Source of the DNA: Staphylococcus croceilyticus
Lineage (GTDB): Bacteria > Bacillota > Bacilli > Staphylococcales > Staphylococcaceae
Reading direction: 5' to 3'
Assembly (NCBI RefSeq): GCF_002902575.1
Contig: NZ_PPRD01000010.1
Coordinates: 1 to 35,794 of the forward strand
Length of the DNA stretch: 35,794 nt
Every line of letters starts with the position of its first letter. Positions within the stretch are counted from its first letter, which is position 1. Below are positions 1 through 11,053 of this stretch, piece by piece. The notes below the pieces were generated by a model. It saw only the letters and a program-made list of their open reading frames with translations, searched no databases and had not been told where the DNA came from. The position numbers and the translations under genes are program-made.

Positions 1-85
1 AAAAAAGTCTGATTTCCTCTTTGTCGCTTAATCTAATTATAATTAAATAATTTTTTTATTTATCAACCGATGTTTGCGTAGAACC
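1..85. mobile_element. Possible end of an insertion sequence (partial)
   Basis: Minus-strand homology to the UPF0223 family stops abruptly at about position 85. From there inward (85 down to 1) the minus strand begins GGTTCTACGCAAAC and is followed by AT-rich DNA with no family resemblance. A GGnTCT-type terminus next to an AT-rich target (positions 86-93 are ATTAAAAA) would fit an ISL3-like element, but the family call is a guess from the end sequence alone. No transposase reading frame is visible in the 85 bases. An internal deletion or an assembly join would look the same. Confidence 0.4.
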
Positions 86-157
86 ATTAAAAAATGCTAT
101 AACATCCACCATTTCTTCATTTGTCCAATCTAAATCTAACGGATATTGATATTCCAT
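56..157 (-). pseudogene. UPF0223 family protein, truncated 5' fragment
   Basis: A strong AAAGGAGG ribosome-binding site precedes an ATG at 157. The frame encodes 33 residues beginning [16 protein letters not shown] and continuing VDVIAFFN. This is the conserved start of the UPF0223 family (about 90 residues, function unknown), which normally follows pdhD in staphylococci. After FFN (about residue 24) the homology ends and nine unrelated residues (GSTQTSVDK) lead to a TAA stop. About two thirds of the protein is missing, so the product is probably not functional. The likely cause is insertion of a mobile element, whose end seems to occupy 1-85. It lies downstream of the pdhD terminator and has its own ribosome-binding site. 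Confidence 0.7.
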
Positions 158-236
158 ATACTTTCCTCCTTTTAAAGAAATTTAAAAATAATAATTATCA
201 CTACTTCATTAATGCCCTTTTTATTCCTTATATATT

Positions 237-287
237 CAAAAAAGGGTGGAACAATGAATTCTAAAGTGAATTCAAAGTCCCACCCTT
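237..287 (-). terminator. Rho-independent terminator of the pdh operon
   Basis: An 8-bp GC-rich stem (AAGGGTGG at 242-249 with CCACCCTT at 280-287) encloses an inner GAATTC/GAATTC pairing. On the minus strand it is followed by a run of T (237-243). It lies about 45 bases past the pdhD stop, so it should end the pdhABCD transcript. Confidence 0.85.
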
Positions 288-331
288 CAAAGATGTGATG
301 TTATTGAATAAATAGTCTAATTAACTAATTA

Positions 332-1738
332 TTACATAGTGTGGATTGGTAATCCGATTGCTTTTTCAGCAGCTTCCATAGACATTTCACCTAAAGTTGG
401 GTGAGCATGTACAGTTAATGCGATATCTTCTGCATTCATACCAGCTTCAATAGCTAAGCCTAATTCAGAAATGATATCTGAAGCGCCATTACCAGCAATT
501 TGTGCACCGATAACAGTTCCATCTTCTTTTAATGTGATAAGTTTAACGAAACCAGTAGTATCGTCTAATGATAATGCACGGCCATTACCAGCATAAGGGA
601 ATTTAGATGCTTTATAATCTAAACCTTCTTCTTTAGCTTGAGCTTCAGTGTAACCAACTTGAGCTAATTCAGGTTCAGTGAAGCATACAGCTGGCATACC
701 GATGTAGTCAACTTCTGAAGCTTGTCCTGCGATAGCTTCAGCAGCTACTTTAGCTTCATAGCTTGCTTTGTGAGCAAGTGGTAAACCAGGAACGATATCA
801 CCAATTGCATAAATGTTGTCGATAGAAGTACGGCTTTGTTTGTCTACTTCTAATAATCCACGATCTGCGAATTTAAGACCTAATTCTTCTAAACCTAATT
901 CGTCAGTGTTTGGACGACGACCAACTGTTACTAATACGTAATCAGCTTCGATAGTTTTTTCTTCACCTTTAGCTTCGTAAGTAACTTTAACGCCATTTTC
1001 AGTTTCTTCAGCATTTTTAGCCATTGCTTCAGTAATGATTTCAACGCCTTTTTCTTTCATACCTTTTTTAACTGGTTGAACCATTTGTTTTTCGAATCCA
1101 CCAAGAATTTCTTTAGCGCCTTCTAAAATTGTAACGTCTGAACCAAAGTTAGCAAATGCAGTACCAAGTTCTGAACCAATGTAACCGCCACCTACAACGA
1201 CTAATTTGCCTGGAACTTCTTGTAAGTTTAACGCGCCAGTTGAATCGATAACACGTTTACCAAATTCGAAGTTAGGAATTTCAATTGGTCTAGAACCAGT
1301 TGCGATAATAGCGTTTTTGAAGTTATAAGTTTGAGCACTTTTTTCGTCCATAACGCGTAAGCTGTTGTTATCTACGAAATAAGCTTCACCTTTAACGATT
1401 TCAACTTTATTACCTTTTAATAAGCCTTCAACACCACCAGTTAATTTACTTACAACTGATTGTTTGAATTCTTGAACTTTGTCAAATTTAAGTGATACGC
1501 TTTCAGCGATTACACCTAAGTTTTCAGAGTGTTGAGCTTCTACAAAGCGGTGTGAAGCGTGTAATAATGCTTTAGAAGGAATACAACCAACGTTTAAGCA
1601 TACACCACCTAAGTTACCTTTCTCAACGATAGTAACTTTTTGTCCTAATTGAGCTGCGCGAATTGCTGCAACGTAGCCACCAGGACCTGCTCCGATTACA
1701 ATAGTATCTGTTTCAATTGGGAAATCTCCAACTACCAT
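332..1738 (-). CDS. pdhD: Dihydrolipoyl dehydrogenase (E3 of pyruvate dehydrogenase)
   Basis: This 468-residue flavoprotein reoxidises the dihydrolipoyl arm of E2 and passes electrons through FAD to NAD+. The FAD-binding GAGPGG motif is at residues 16-21, followed by the redox disulphide C47-x4-C52 in [14 protein letters not shown] second Rossmann motif for NAD ([10 protein letters not shown]) begins near residue 181. The C-terminal catalytic pair H446 and E451 (HAHPTLGE) is intact. The length is normal for the family. The ATG at 1738 is preceded by GGAGGGG, which overlaps the last codons of pdhC, so translation is probably coupled. It is the last gene of the pdh operon, and E3 may also serve other 2-oxoacid dehydrogenases in the cell. 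Confidence 0.97.
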   Translation of the reverse strand: MVVGDFPIETDTIVIGAGPGGYVAAIRAAQLGQKVTIVEKGNLGGVCLNVGCIPSKALLHASHRFVEAQHSENLGVIAESVSLKFDKVQEFKQSVVSKLTGGVEGLLKGNKVEIVKGEAYFVDNNSLRVMDEKSAQTYNFKNAIIATGSRPIEIPNFEFGKRVIDSTGALNLQEVPGKLVVVGGGYIGSELGTAFANFGSDVTILEGAKEILGGFEKQMVQPVKKGMKEKGVEIITEAMAKNAEETENGVKVTYEAKGEEKTIEADYVLVTVGRRPNTDELGLEELGLKFADRGLLEVDKQSRTSIDNIYAIGDIVPGLPLAHKASYEAKVAAEAIAGQASEVDYIGMPAVCFTEPELAQVGYTEAQAKEEGLDYKASKFPYAGNGRALSLDDTTGFVKLITLKEDGTVIGAQIAGNGASDIISELGLAIEAGMNAEDIALTVHAHPTLGEMSMEAAEKAIGLPIHTM

Positions 1739-1741
1739 GTT

Positions 1742-3040
1742 TTACCCCTCCATTAATAATAATTCTGGATTATTTAATAAGCGTTTAATGTGATTCATAG
1801 CGTTTTGACCAGTAGCACCGTCGATTTGTCTGTGGTCAAAGCTTAATGATAATGCTAATACTGGAGCTGCTACAATTTCACCATCTTTAACGATAGGTTT
1901 TTGAGCAATACGGCCAATACCTAAGATAGCTACTTCTGGGTGGTTGATAACTGGAGTGAACCATTGTCCACCAGCTGAACCGATATTACTGATTGTGCAT
2001 GTAGCACCTTTCATTTCTTCAGATGTTAATTTACCGTCACGAGCTTTAACAGCTAATTCGTTAATTTCGTCTGAAATTTGGAAGATAGATTTACGATCTG
2101 CATTTTTAACTACAGGTACTAATAAACCTCTTTCAGTGTCAGCTGCGATACCGATGTTCCAGTAGTGTTTGTGTACAATTTCGCCAGCTTCTTCATTGAA
2201 TGAAGTGTTAAGTGCTGGGTATTTTTTAAGTGCAGAAACAAGTGCTTTAACAACATATGGTAAGAATGTTAATTTAATACCTTGTTCAGCTGCAACTTCT
2301 TTGAATTTTTTACGGTGATCCCATAATTCTTGAACATCAATTTCATCCATTAATGTTACGTGTGGAGCAGTGTGTTTAGAGTTAACCATTGCTTTAGCAA
2401 TTGCTCTACGCATAGCTGGGATTTTTTCAGTAGTTTCAGGGAAGTCGCCTTCTGGAACTGATTGAGTTTGAGCTACTGAAGCATCTTCAGTTGAAGTTGC
2501 TGCTGCGCTTTCGTTTGAAGCAGCTGCTTGAGCACCGCCACCATTAACATGATTATCAATGTCTTCTTTAGTGATTCGGCCATTTTTACCTGAACCAGCT
2601 ACAGCTTTGATGTTAACGCCTTTTTCACGAGCGTATTTACGAACAGATGGCATAGCTTTGATTTGTCTATTTTCATCTACTTCTTCATCTTGTGATGCTG
2701 ATGCTGCTGGAGCTTCTTCTTGAGCTTCTTCTTGAGCAGGTGCTTCTTCTTTAGATGAAGCGTCGTCATCATGACCACCTTTAAATTGCATTTCTTCTGC
2801 ATCAGGTGCATCAATTTTAACGATAACGTCACCTACTACTGCTACAGTACCTTCGTCAACTAAAACTTCTTCTACTGTACCGCTAACAGGAGATGGAATT
2901 TCAACTACAGATTTATCGTTTTGAACCTCTGCTAATACATCATCTTCTTCAATTGTATCTCCGGCTTTAACAAACCATTTTACAATTTCACCTTCGTGGA
3001 TACCTTCACCAATGTCGGGTAATCTAAATTCAAATGCCAC
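1742..3040 (-). CDS. pdhC: Dihydrolipoamide acetyltransferase (E2 of pyruvate dehydrogenase)
   Basis: This is the 432-residue core of the PDH complex, which transfers acetyl groups from the lipoyl arm to CoA. One lipoyl domain fills residues 2-78, with the modified lysine K43 in NDKSVV. An acidic, Ala/Glu/Gln-rich linker follows, with repeats of the [14 protein letters not shown] type. The peripheral subunit-binding domain lies at about 129-165 ([13 protein letters not shown]). A second Ala/Ser/Thr-rich linker leads into the catalytic domain, which ends with the active-site motif DHRQIDG (H403, D407). The start is GTG at 3040 behind AGGAGGAC. An unusually long 220-base gap with a large hairpin separates it from pdhB. 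pdhD follows after 3 bases. Confidence 0.97.
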   Translation of the reverse strand: MAFEFRLPDIGEGIHEGEIVKWFVKAGDTIEEDDVLAEVQNDKSVVEIPSPVSGTVEEVLVDEGTVAVVGDVIVKIDAPDAEEMQFKGGHDDDASSKEEAPAQEEAQEEAPAASASQDEEVDENRQIKAMPSVRKYAREKGVNIKAVAGSGKNGRITKEDIDNHVNGGGAQAAASNESAAATSTEDASVAQTQSVPEGDFPETTEKIPAMRRAIAKAMVNSKHTAPHVTLMDEIDVQELWDHRKKFKEVAAEQGIKLTFLPYVVKALVSALKKYPALNTSFNEEAGEIVHKHYWNIGIAADTERGLLVPVVKNADRKSIFQISDEINELAVKARDGKLTSEEMKGATCTISNIGSAGGQWFTPVINHPEVAILGIGRIAQKPIVKDGEIVAAPVLALSLSFDHRQIDGATGQNAMNHIKRLLNNPELLLMEG

Positions 3041-3100
3041 GTTCTTGTCCTCCTAAGATTTTCATATTCATTCATTTAATTAAATTTATAACATAGAGTA

Positions 3101-3148
3101 AGGACAGAATAATCAATAATGTTAAACATCATTCAATTATTATGTCCT
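3101..3148 (-). other. Long imperfect hairpin in the pdhB-pdhC spacer
   Basis: AGGACA at 3101-3106 pairs with TGTCCT at 3143-3148. The interior continues pairing as AATAAT/ATTATT and ATGTT/AACAT around a very small loop, giving roughly 20 pairs with one mismatch and a bulge. No T run follows on the minus strand, so it does not look like a terminator. It could protect or process the mRNA, or be an operator. The function is unknown. Confidence 0.6.
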
Positions 3149-3260
3149 ATATCTCTAATGTACACTTAACTATTGACATACAGAGTAAAAAGTAAACATT
3201 TTACTTACTAACCTTCTATATGCTAACTACAATTTTTAAAATTGAAGCTTACTGATATTA

Positions 3261-4238
3261 TTAGAATTCTAAAGTAGCTTTAGCTTGTTCAATAATATCA
3301 TTTTTGTTTGGTAACCAAACATTTTCAGCTTGAGTGAATGGATAAACTGTGTCAGCAGCCGCTACACGTGCGATTGGTGCTTCTAATGAAAGAATAGCAC
3401 GTTCAGCTAATTCAGCAGCTACAGTAGCACCAACACCAGCTTGACGTTGAGCTTCTTGAACTACTACAGCGCGACCAGTTTTTTCAACTGAAGCAACTAA
3501 AGTATCGATATCGATTGGTTGTACAGTACGTAAGTCGATAACTTCTACTGAATAACCTTCTTTTTCTAATTCTTCAGCAGCTTTTTCAGATTCTTGAACC
3601 ATTGCACCGTAAGCGATTAATGTGATGTCATTACCTTCTTTTTTCACATTCGCTTTACCTAAGTCAATTGTATACTCTTCTTCTGGAACTTCTTCACGGA
3701 ATGAACGGTATAATTTCATGTGTTCTAAATATACAACTGGATCATTTGATCTGATAGCTGAAAGTAATAAACCTTTAGCATCATATGGGCCAGAAGGAAT
3801 TACTACTTTAATACCAGGTGATTGAGCTAAGATACCTTCTAAGTTATCCGCGTGTAATTCTGGAGTGTGTACCCCACCACCAAATGGTGCACGGATAGTT
3901 ACAGGAGCTACTTTAGAACCACCTGAACGGAAACGTGTACGAGCGATTTGACCAGCCACTGAGTCAAATACTTCGAATACGAAACCAAGGAATTGGATTT
4001 CCATAACTGGACGGAAACCTTCAACTGTTAAACCAAGTGCTAAACCACCGATACCTGATTCAGCTAATGGTGTATCGAATACACGGTCTTCACCGAATTC
4101 TTTTTGTAAACCTTCAGTTACACGGAATACACCGCCGTTAACACCAACGTCTTCACCGAAAACTAATACGTTTTCGTCATTTTGCAATTCAGTTTTAAGC
4201 GCATTGTTAATCGCTTGAACCATTGTCATTTGTGCCAT
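3261..4238 (-). CDS. pdhB: Pyruvate dehydrogenase E1 component, beta subunit
   Basis: This 325-residue partner of PdhA forms the alpha2beta2 E1 that decarboxylates pyruvate with thiamine diphosphate. Typical E1-beta landmarks are present: GEDVG at residues 28-32, the [10 protein letters not shown] stretch, and the C-terminal transketolase-type domain with [11 protein letters not shown] and [12 protein letters not shown]. The ATG start at 4238 lies 3 bases after the pdhA stop. Its AAGGAG ribosome-binding site sits inside the end of pdhA, which implies coupled synthesis of the two E1 subunits. The length is standard for staphylococci and bacilli. Confidence 0.97.
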   Translation of the reverse strand: MAQMTMVQAINNALKTELQNDENVLVFGEDVGVNGGVFRVTEGLQKEFGEDRVFDTPLAESGIGGLALGLTVEGFRPVMEIQFLGFVFEVFDSVAGQIARTRFRSGGSKVAPVTIRAPFGGGVHTPELHADNLEGILAQSPGIKVVIPSGPYDAKGLLLSAIRSNDPVVYLEHMKLYRSFREEVPEEEYTIDLGKANVKKEGNDITLIAYGAMVQESEKAAEELEKEGYSVEVIDLRTVQPIDIDTLVASVEKTGRAVVVQEAQRQAGVGATVAAELAERAILSLEAPIARVAAADTVYPFTQAENVWLPNKNDIIEQAKATLEF

Positions 4239-4241
4239 GGC

Positions 4242-5354
<1,113 letters not shown>

Positions 5355-5405
5355 TCAATTCACCATACCTTTCCCATATAATAGAAATTCATTTTATCCT
5401 CTCAT

Positions 5406-5434
5406 AGTGTACCACAATTTTTTTGTACTGTTAA
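5406..5434 (-). promoter_or_regulatory. Sigma-A promoter of pdhABCD
   Basis: On the minus strand TTAACA (5429-5434) is separated by exactly 17 bases from TACACT (5406-5411), close to TTGACA/TATAAT. The predicted transcript start is near 5400, giving a leader of about 45 bases to the pdhA ATG. Confidence 0.7.
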
Positions 5435-5450
5435 ACATTTTAATAAAGTT

Positions 5451-5513
5451 CTGTATTACTAAAAAAGATACAGATTTCTAAACTGTATTAGTGGCAATTA
5501 CACAACTGTATTA
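5451..5513 (-). repeat. Three direct repeats of TAATACAG upstream of the pdhA promoter
   Basis: The plus-strand word CTGTATTA occurs at 5451-5458, 5483-5490 and 5506-5513. The middle copy is part of the ykyA terminator stem. The copies sit 17 to 80 bases upstream of the pdhA -35 element. They could be regulator sites or chance in AT-rich DNA. Confidence 0.5.
5461..5488 (-). terminator. Terminator of ykyA
   Basis: On the minus strand ATACAG, a 9-base loop and CTGTAT are followed by CTTTTTT. The stem is short and low in GC, but the T run is good. It lies 35-60 bases past the ykyA stop and just upstream of the pdhA promoter. Confidence 0.6.
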
Positions 5514-5522
5514 ATTTATATA

Positions 5523-6149
5523 TTATGTGAGTTTATCGATATCTTGCTTTTCTTTATTTACTGTATTCATCGCTTTAGAATAGTCTTGGAATTTCTTTTT
5601 GAAATTATCTTGCGCTTTATTTAATGCGTCATTTTTTTCATCTACTTGAGATTGAGTGATACCATCTTGTTTTATTAAATCAAATAAATCTTTTTCTTTA
5701 TTTAATACATTTTTATATGCTTTAGCATAAGCATCATGCGTTTTATATTTATCTTTAACGGCATCATCTAATTGTTTAACTTCTTTTCGTTTATCATCAC
5801 TTTTTATTTCTTTAATATGAGATTCACCTTTTTTAAATTGTTTCTCAGAATCTTCAATTGCAGAAATCTCATCATTAAATGTGTTCTCTCGTTGCTTGAT
5901 ATTATCGAGAATGTCATCAGCTGCTTTTTTACGTGTGTCATCATTATTGCTGTTTGCTTTTTTGTATAAGTCTTGTTTTTTCACTTCAAGATCATTTAGC
6001 TTTTTGCTTGTGCTTGTAATGCCTTGCTCTTTTTCAAAAGCTTTTTGAATGTTGTCATCATAAGCGCGTACTTCTTTTTTATCAGTAGTACAACCAGCTA
6101 ATAAGATGCTTGAAGCAACTGCTACAGCAAGTGTTTTACGTAATTTCAT
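5523..6149 (-). CDS. ykyA: YkyA-type cell-wall-binding lipoprotein
   Basis: This 208-residue exported lipoprotein has a basic start (MKLRK), a hydrophobic segment and the lipobox LLAGC with the lipidated cysteine at residue 20. The mature part is rich in Lys, Asp, Glu and Asn with heptad-like spacing, so it is probably a long coiled coil on the outer face of the membrane. Position just upstream of pdhA matches Bacillus ykyA, whose family (YkyA, putative cell-wall-binding lipoprotein) has no firm function. A strong GAGGAGG ribosome-binding site precedes the ATG. It is divergent from def and has its own terminator. Family assignment rests on synteny plus composition. Confidence 0.85.
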   Translation of the reverse strand: MKLRKTLAVAVASSILLAGCTTDKKEVRAYDDNIQKAFEKEQGITSTSKKLNDLEVKKQDLYKKANSNNDDTRKKAADDILDNIKQRENTFNDEISAIEDSEKQFKKGESHIKEIKSDDKRKEVKQLDDAVKDKYKTHDAYAKAYKNVLNKEKDLFDLIKQDGITQSQVDEKNDALNKAQDNFKKKFQDYSKAMNTVNKEKQDIDKLT

Positions 6150-6279
6150 TAATTGTTATCCTCCTCGTAGTGATTCGATTGTAATATTATAGAAAGATGG
6201 ATTATAAATCAAATGAAATCAGATAATGTACTAAACAACCCCTAATCTGTTATATTTTAGTATAAGGAAGGTGTATGAC

Positions 6280-6831
6280 ATGTTAACTATGAAAGATATT
6301 ATAAGAGATGGTCACCCTACATTACGCGAAAAAGCTGAAGAAGTAAAACTGCCACTCTCTGATGAAGATAAAAATACTTTACGTGCTATGCGTGAATTTT
6401 TAATTAATAGTCAAGATGATGACATTGCAAAAAAATATGGATTACGTTCTGGTGTAGGCCTAGCTGCGCCTCAAATCAATGTTTCTAAACGTATGATTGC
6501 AGTTTATTTACCAGATGATGGCGAAGGTAAATCATATGATTATATGTTAGTAAATCCTAAAGTGATGAGTCATAGCGTTCAACACGCTTATTTACCAACT
6601 GGGGAAGGTTGTTTAAGTGTTGACGAAAATATTCCTGGACTAGTTCACCGTCATTTTAGAGTTACCGTTAAAGCCTACGATATTGACGGTAAAGAAGTTA
6701 AATTAAGACTCAAAGGCTATCCAGCTATTATATTTCAACATGAAATTGACCATTTAAATGGTATTATGTTCTATGATTACATCGATAAAGATCACCCATT
6801 AACACCATTACCAGATTCAGTTGAAGTATAA
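6280..6831 (+). CDS. def: Peptide deformylase
   Basis: This metalloenzyme removes the N-formyl group from nascent proteins. All three family motifs are present: GVGLAAPQ (residues 58-65), EGCLS with metal ligand C111, and QHEIDH with ligands H154 and H158 and catalytic E155. I place the start at the ATG at 6280, with GGAAGG upstream, rather than at a GTG three codons earlier. This gives 183 residues and the same [16 protein letters not shown] start as S. aureus Def. It is a single gene between ykyA (divergent) and rpoY, closed by a strong terminator. Confidence 0.96.
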   Translation: MLTMKDIIRDGHPTLREKAEEVKLPLSDEDKNTLRAMREFLINSQDDDIAKKYGLRSGVGLAAPQINVSKRMIAVYLPDDGEGKSYDYMLVNPKVMSHSVQHAYLPTGEGCLSVDENIPGLVHRHFRVTVKAYDIDGKEVKLRLKGYPAIIFQHEIDHLNGIMFYDYIDKDHPLTPLPDSVEV

Positions 6832-6844
6832 GTAATACATTTAT

Positions 6845-6902
6845 ATGCTTAATATATTTTTAAAGATGCTTCTTTCTTTGAAAATATATTAAGCATTTTT
6901 TA
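6845..6902 (+). terminator. Terminator of def
   Basis: A perfect 16-bp stem (6845-6860 with 6881-6896, ATGCTTAATATATTTT and its complement) encloses a 20-base loop and is followed by TTTTT. It ends the def transcript. Confidence 0.85.
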
Positions 6903-6988
6903 TGCAAGCTTAGGTAAAATATGTAGTTATTTATAATGTCAACCTAAATATAAACTGCTTTATTTATTTAGATACATAATGTAAAATG

Positions 6989-7022
6989 AGTATTAACTGA
7001 CAAGATAGTTTAATACTATTTT
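6989..7022 (+). other. Terminator-like hairpin in the def-rpoY gap
   Basis: AGTATTAACT (6989-6998) pairs with AGTTTAATACT (7007-7017), with one bulge and an 8-base loop, followed by ATTTTTC. The gap 6832-7251 holds no coding frame I can support. Apart from the def terminator and the rpoY promoter this hairpin is the only structure I see. It may be chance in AT-rich DNA or the end of a short transcript. Confidence 0.3.
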
Positions 7023-7190
7023 TCAAATAATGAACGAAATTAATCACTACTCTGTGAACAATATTAGTGACAAAGTTAAATGGTCATTAATTACTTAAAC
7101 TTATCGAATATATATTATTAAAATTATATTTTTACTGACTCAACTTTCAATCTATGCGTTAATTTGAAAATGAAAATAATCGATATACTT

Positions 7191-7199
7191 TGCTATACT
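7191..7199 (+). promoter_or_regulatory. Extended -10 promoter of rpoY-rnjA
   Basis: TGCTATACT (7191-7199) fits an extended -10 element (TGnTATAAT). The AT-rich stretch around ATGAAA at 7170-7175 is in place for a weak -35. The predicted leader is about 45 bases. Confidence 0.5.
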
Positions 7200-7251
7200 A
7201 AATTGTTTAACTAGAGTCGCATATTAATATATTTTAGGAGGAATTACCATA

Positions 7252-9149
<1,898 letters not shown>

Positions 9150-9168
9150 TCATTATAAATAAAACAAT

Positions 9169-9218
9169 AAGCACGATATAGACATGTTATATAAACATGA
9201 ACTATACCGTGCTTTTTT
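9169..9218 (+). terminator. Terminator of rnjA
   Basis: AAGCACGATATAG (9169-9181) pairs with CTATACCGTGCTT (9202-9214) with one mismatch, and further ACATG/CATGA-type pairing extends the stem. A T6 run follows on the plus strand. It lies between convergent rnjA and ktrC; the minus-strand T run is poorer. Confidence 0.85.
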
Positions 9219-9252
9219 ATGTGTATACTATTGCCGATTTTTATTCTCAACG

Positions 9253-9912
9253 TTAACGTACGATTTTCTTTTCAAAACGATTTAAATCATTGTCGTGACC
9301 AATCATAATGAGTATATCTCCAAATTCAATATTCATACTAGGATCCGGTGATACGATAATGTCTTTGCCTCGTTTAATCGCGATAATATTAATACCAAAC
9401 TGACGACGAATATCTAAATCAATAATAGATTGGCCCGTCATCTTCTCGCTCGCTTTCAATTCAACTAATGAGTGCTCATCAGCTAATTCAAGATAATCTA
9501 ACACACTTGCACTCGCCACATTATGCGCAATACGTCGGCCCATATCTCTTTCTGGATGCACTACTGTATCTGCCCCAATTTTATTTAATATTTTAGCATG
9601 ATAATCATTTTGAGCTTTAGCCGTAACTTTTTTTACCCCTAGCTCTTTTAAAATTAAGGTCGTCAACGTACTCGATTGAATATTTTCTCCTATCGCTACA
9701 ATTACGTGATCAAAGTTACGTATACCCAAACTTTTCATTACCGCTTCATCAGTAGTATCCGCTACTACTGCATGTGTAGCGATATCACTGTACTCATTAA
9801 CCCTTGCTTCATCTCTATCAATTGCCATAACATCCATATCAAGCGCATTAAGTTCTCTTACGATACTACCACCGAAACGCCCTAGACCTATAACAACATA
9901 TTCCTTCTCCAT
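9253..9912 (-). CDS. ktrC: RCK-domain regulator of a Ktr potassium channel
   Basis: This 219-residue cytoplasmic protein would gate a KtrB/KtrD-type potassium transporter. An N-terminal RCK_N Rossmann domain (about 1-125) has GLGRFG at residues 9-14 and an acidic residue at the end of the second strand (D32) for nucleotide binding. A C-terminal RCK_C domain (about 135-219) resembles the domain that binds c-di-AMP in S. aureus KtrA/KtrC; whether this copy does is inferred. No membrane segments are present, so the channel subunit is encoded elsewhere. AGGGGT lies 10 bases before the ATG. The gene follows cydB after a terminator. S. aureus literature uses both ktrA and ktrC for this gene. Confidence 0.88.
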   Translation of the reverse strand: MEKEYVVIGLGRFGGSIVRELNALDMDVMAIDRDEARVNEYSDIATHAVVADTTDEAVMKSLGIRNFDHVIVAIGENIQSSTLTTLILKELGVKKVTAKAQNDYHAKILNKIGADTVVHPERDMGRRIAHNVASASVLDYLELADEHSLVELKASEKMTGQSIIDLDIRRQFGINIIAIKRGKDIIVSPDPSMNIEFGDILIMIGHDNDLNRFEKKIVR

Positions 9913-9936
9913 ACCGTAGATACCCCTATCTTCTAT

Positions 9937-9965
9937 AAAAAATAGGAGCTAAGTAAGCTTGCTCC
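9937..9965 (-). terminator. Terminator of cydAB
   Basis: On the minus strand GGAGC...GCTCC with an inner AAG/CTT pairing is followed by TATTTTTTAT. It lies about 70 bases past the cydB stop and just before ktrC. Confidence 0.7.
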
Positions 9966-10036
9966 ATGTCTTGAAAAGTAAACATACTCACTTCAAAACA
10001 TAAATTAAACTTATCTCAGCCCCTTCTATATCGTAA

Positions 10037-11053
10037 TTATTTCTTGCCTTCGACATATGATTTATCGAATACAAATAATCTCAATAATAATATTAACGAT
10101 GGAACTAATAAAAGTAAACCTAAAATAAATACGATTACAAGCGCTAAGCCCATTGATGGATTAACACCTGAATCCGTAATTTTAATATATGGATACAAAA
10201 TATAAGGTAACTTACTCATACCGTAGCCATAAAAGGCAAAAGCCATTTGTAAAATAACCATAATAAACGCTAAACCATGATATTTTTTCATTAGATTTAA
10301 TACGCCAGCAATCAAGAAAAAGATCAAGCTTATCGCAAACATCCACCAATAATTCGTCACTGCGTTATAAAAATGATTTGAATTTTGAATTCTTAATGAT
10401 AGGAATACAAATAATGAAATAATAATCATTGGTGGTCCCCAAAACATAAACCATTGACGCATAAATGAGTATGCTACTTCATCTCTAGCTTTAGCTGCAT
10501 AATACGTTAAGAAACCAGATGAAATGTACAATACACTAATAATTGCTAAAAATACTACTGACCATGCGAATGGACTTAATAATAATTGAATCCAATCTAA
10601 ATCAAGGTGTGAACCTTTTTGGTTAATATAACCGCCTTCAGAAATAGTTAATACGGTTGCTAATGAAGCTGGAATTAATAGTCCAGTAAGTCCGTATAAA
10701 AAGATCCACGGTAATTTTGTATCTTGTCCATAATGTTCAAAAGCATAAAAACTACTTCTAATTGAAATAAGTACTAATGCAATTGAACCAGGTACTAATA
10801 GCACTGTACCCAGATATAAGGCAGAATCAGGAAAGAATCCTACAAAACCTACAAAGAAGAAGACAAAGAACACATTTGTAACTTCCCAAACTGGATTAAG
10901 ATAGCGTTCAACAAGATGATTAATCTTTTTTTCTTCTCCAGTTAATTTCGTATGCAATGTGAAAAACCCTGCGCCAAAGTCAATTGAAGCTACAATAATA
11001 TAGAAAAATAAGAATGTCCATAATACAACAATACCAATACTAGTATAATCCAT
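10037..11053 (-). CDS. cydB: Cytochrome bd ubiquinol/menaquinol oxidase, subunit II
   Basis: This 338-residue integral membrane protein has about eight or nine hydrophobic segments, starting with GIVVLWTFLFFYIIVASIDFG, which is typical of CydB. The N-terminal SIDFGAGFF stretch and the RYLNPVWEVTNVFFVFFF region are family hallmarks. It pairs with CydA in the high-affinity terminal oxidase that reduces oxygen to water with menaquinol electrons. Its ATG overlaps the cydA stop by one base, so the subunits are translationally coupled. No cydCD maturation genes lie nearby. Confidence 0.93.
   Translation of the reverse strand: MDYTSIGIVVLWTFLFFYIIVASIDFGAGFFTLHTKLTGEEKKINHLVERYLNPVWEVTNVFFVFFFVGFVGFFPDSALYLGTVLLVPGSIALVLISIRSSFYAFEHYGQDTKLPWIFLYGLTGLLIPASLATVLTISEGGYINQKGSHLDLDWIQLLLSPFAWSVVFLAIISVLYISSGFLTYYAAKARDEVAYSFMRQWFMFWGPPMIIISLFVFLSLRIQNSNHFYNAVTNYWWMFAISLIFFLIAGVLNLMKKYHGLAFIMVILQMAFAFYGYGMSKLPYILYPYIKITDSGVNPSMGLALVIVFILGLLLLVPSLILLLRLFVFDKSYVEGKK

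Noticed and set aside
1944..2165. Open frame on the plus strand inside pdhC, and many like it inside other genes
   Set aside because: It lies antisense within a clear conserved gene, has no ribosome-binding site and encodes no recognisable family; frames of this kind are by-products of the real codons on the other strand.
3041..3260. A small gene in the pdhB-pdhC gap
   Set aside because: No frame with a start and ribosome-binding site of meaningful length is found; only the hairpin stands out.
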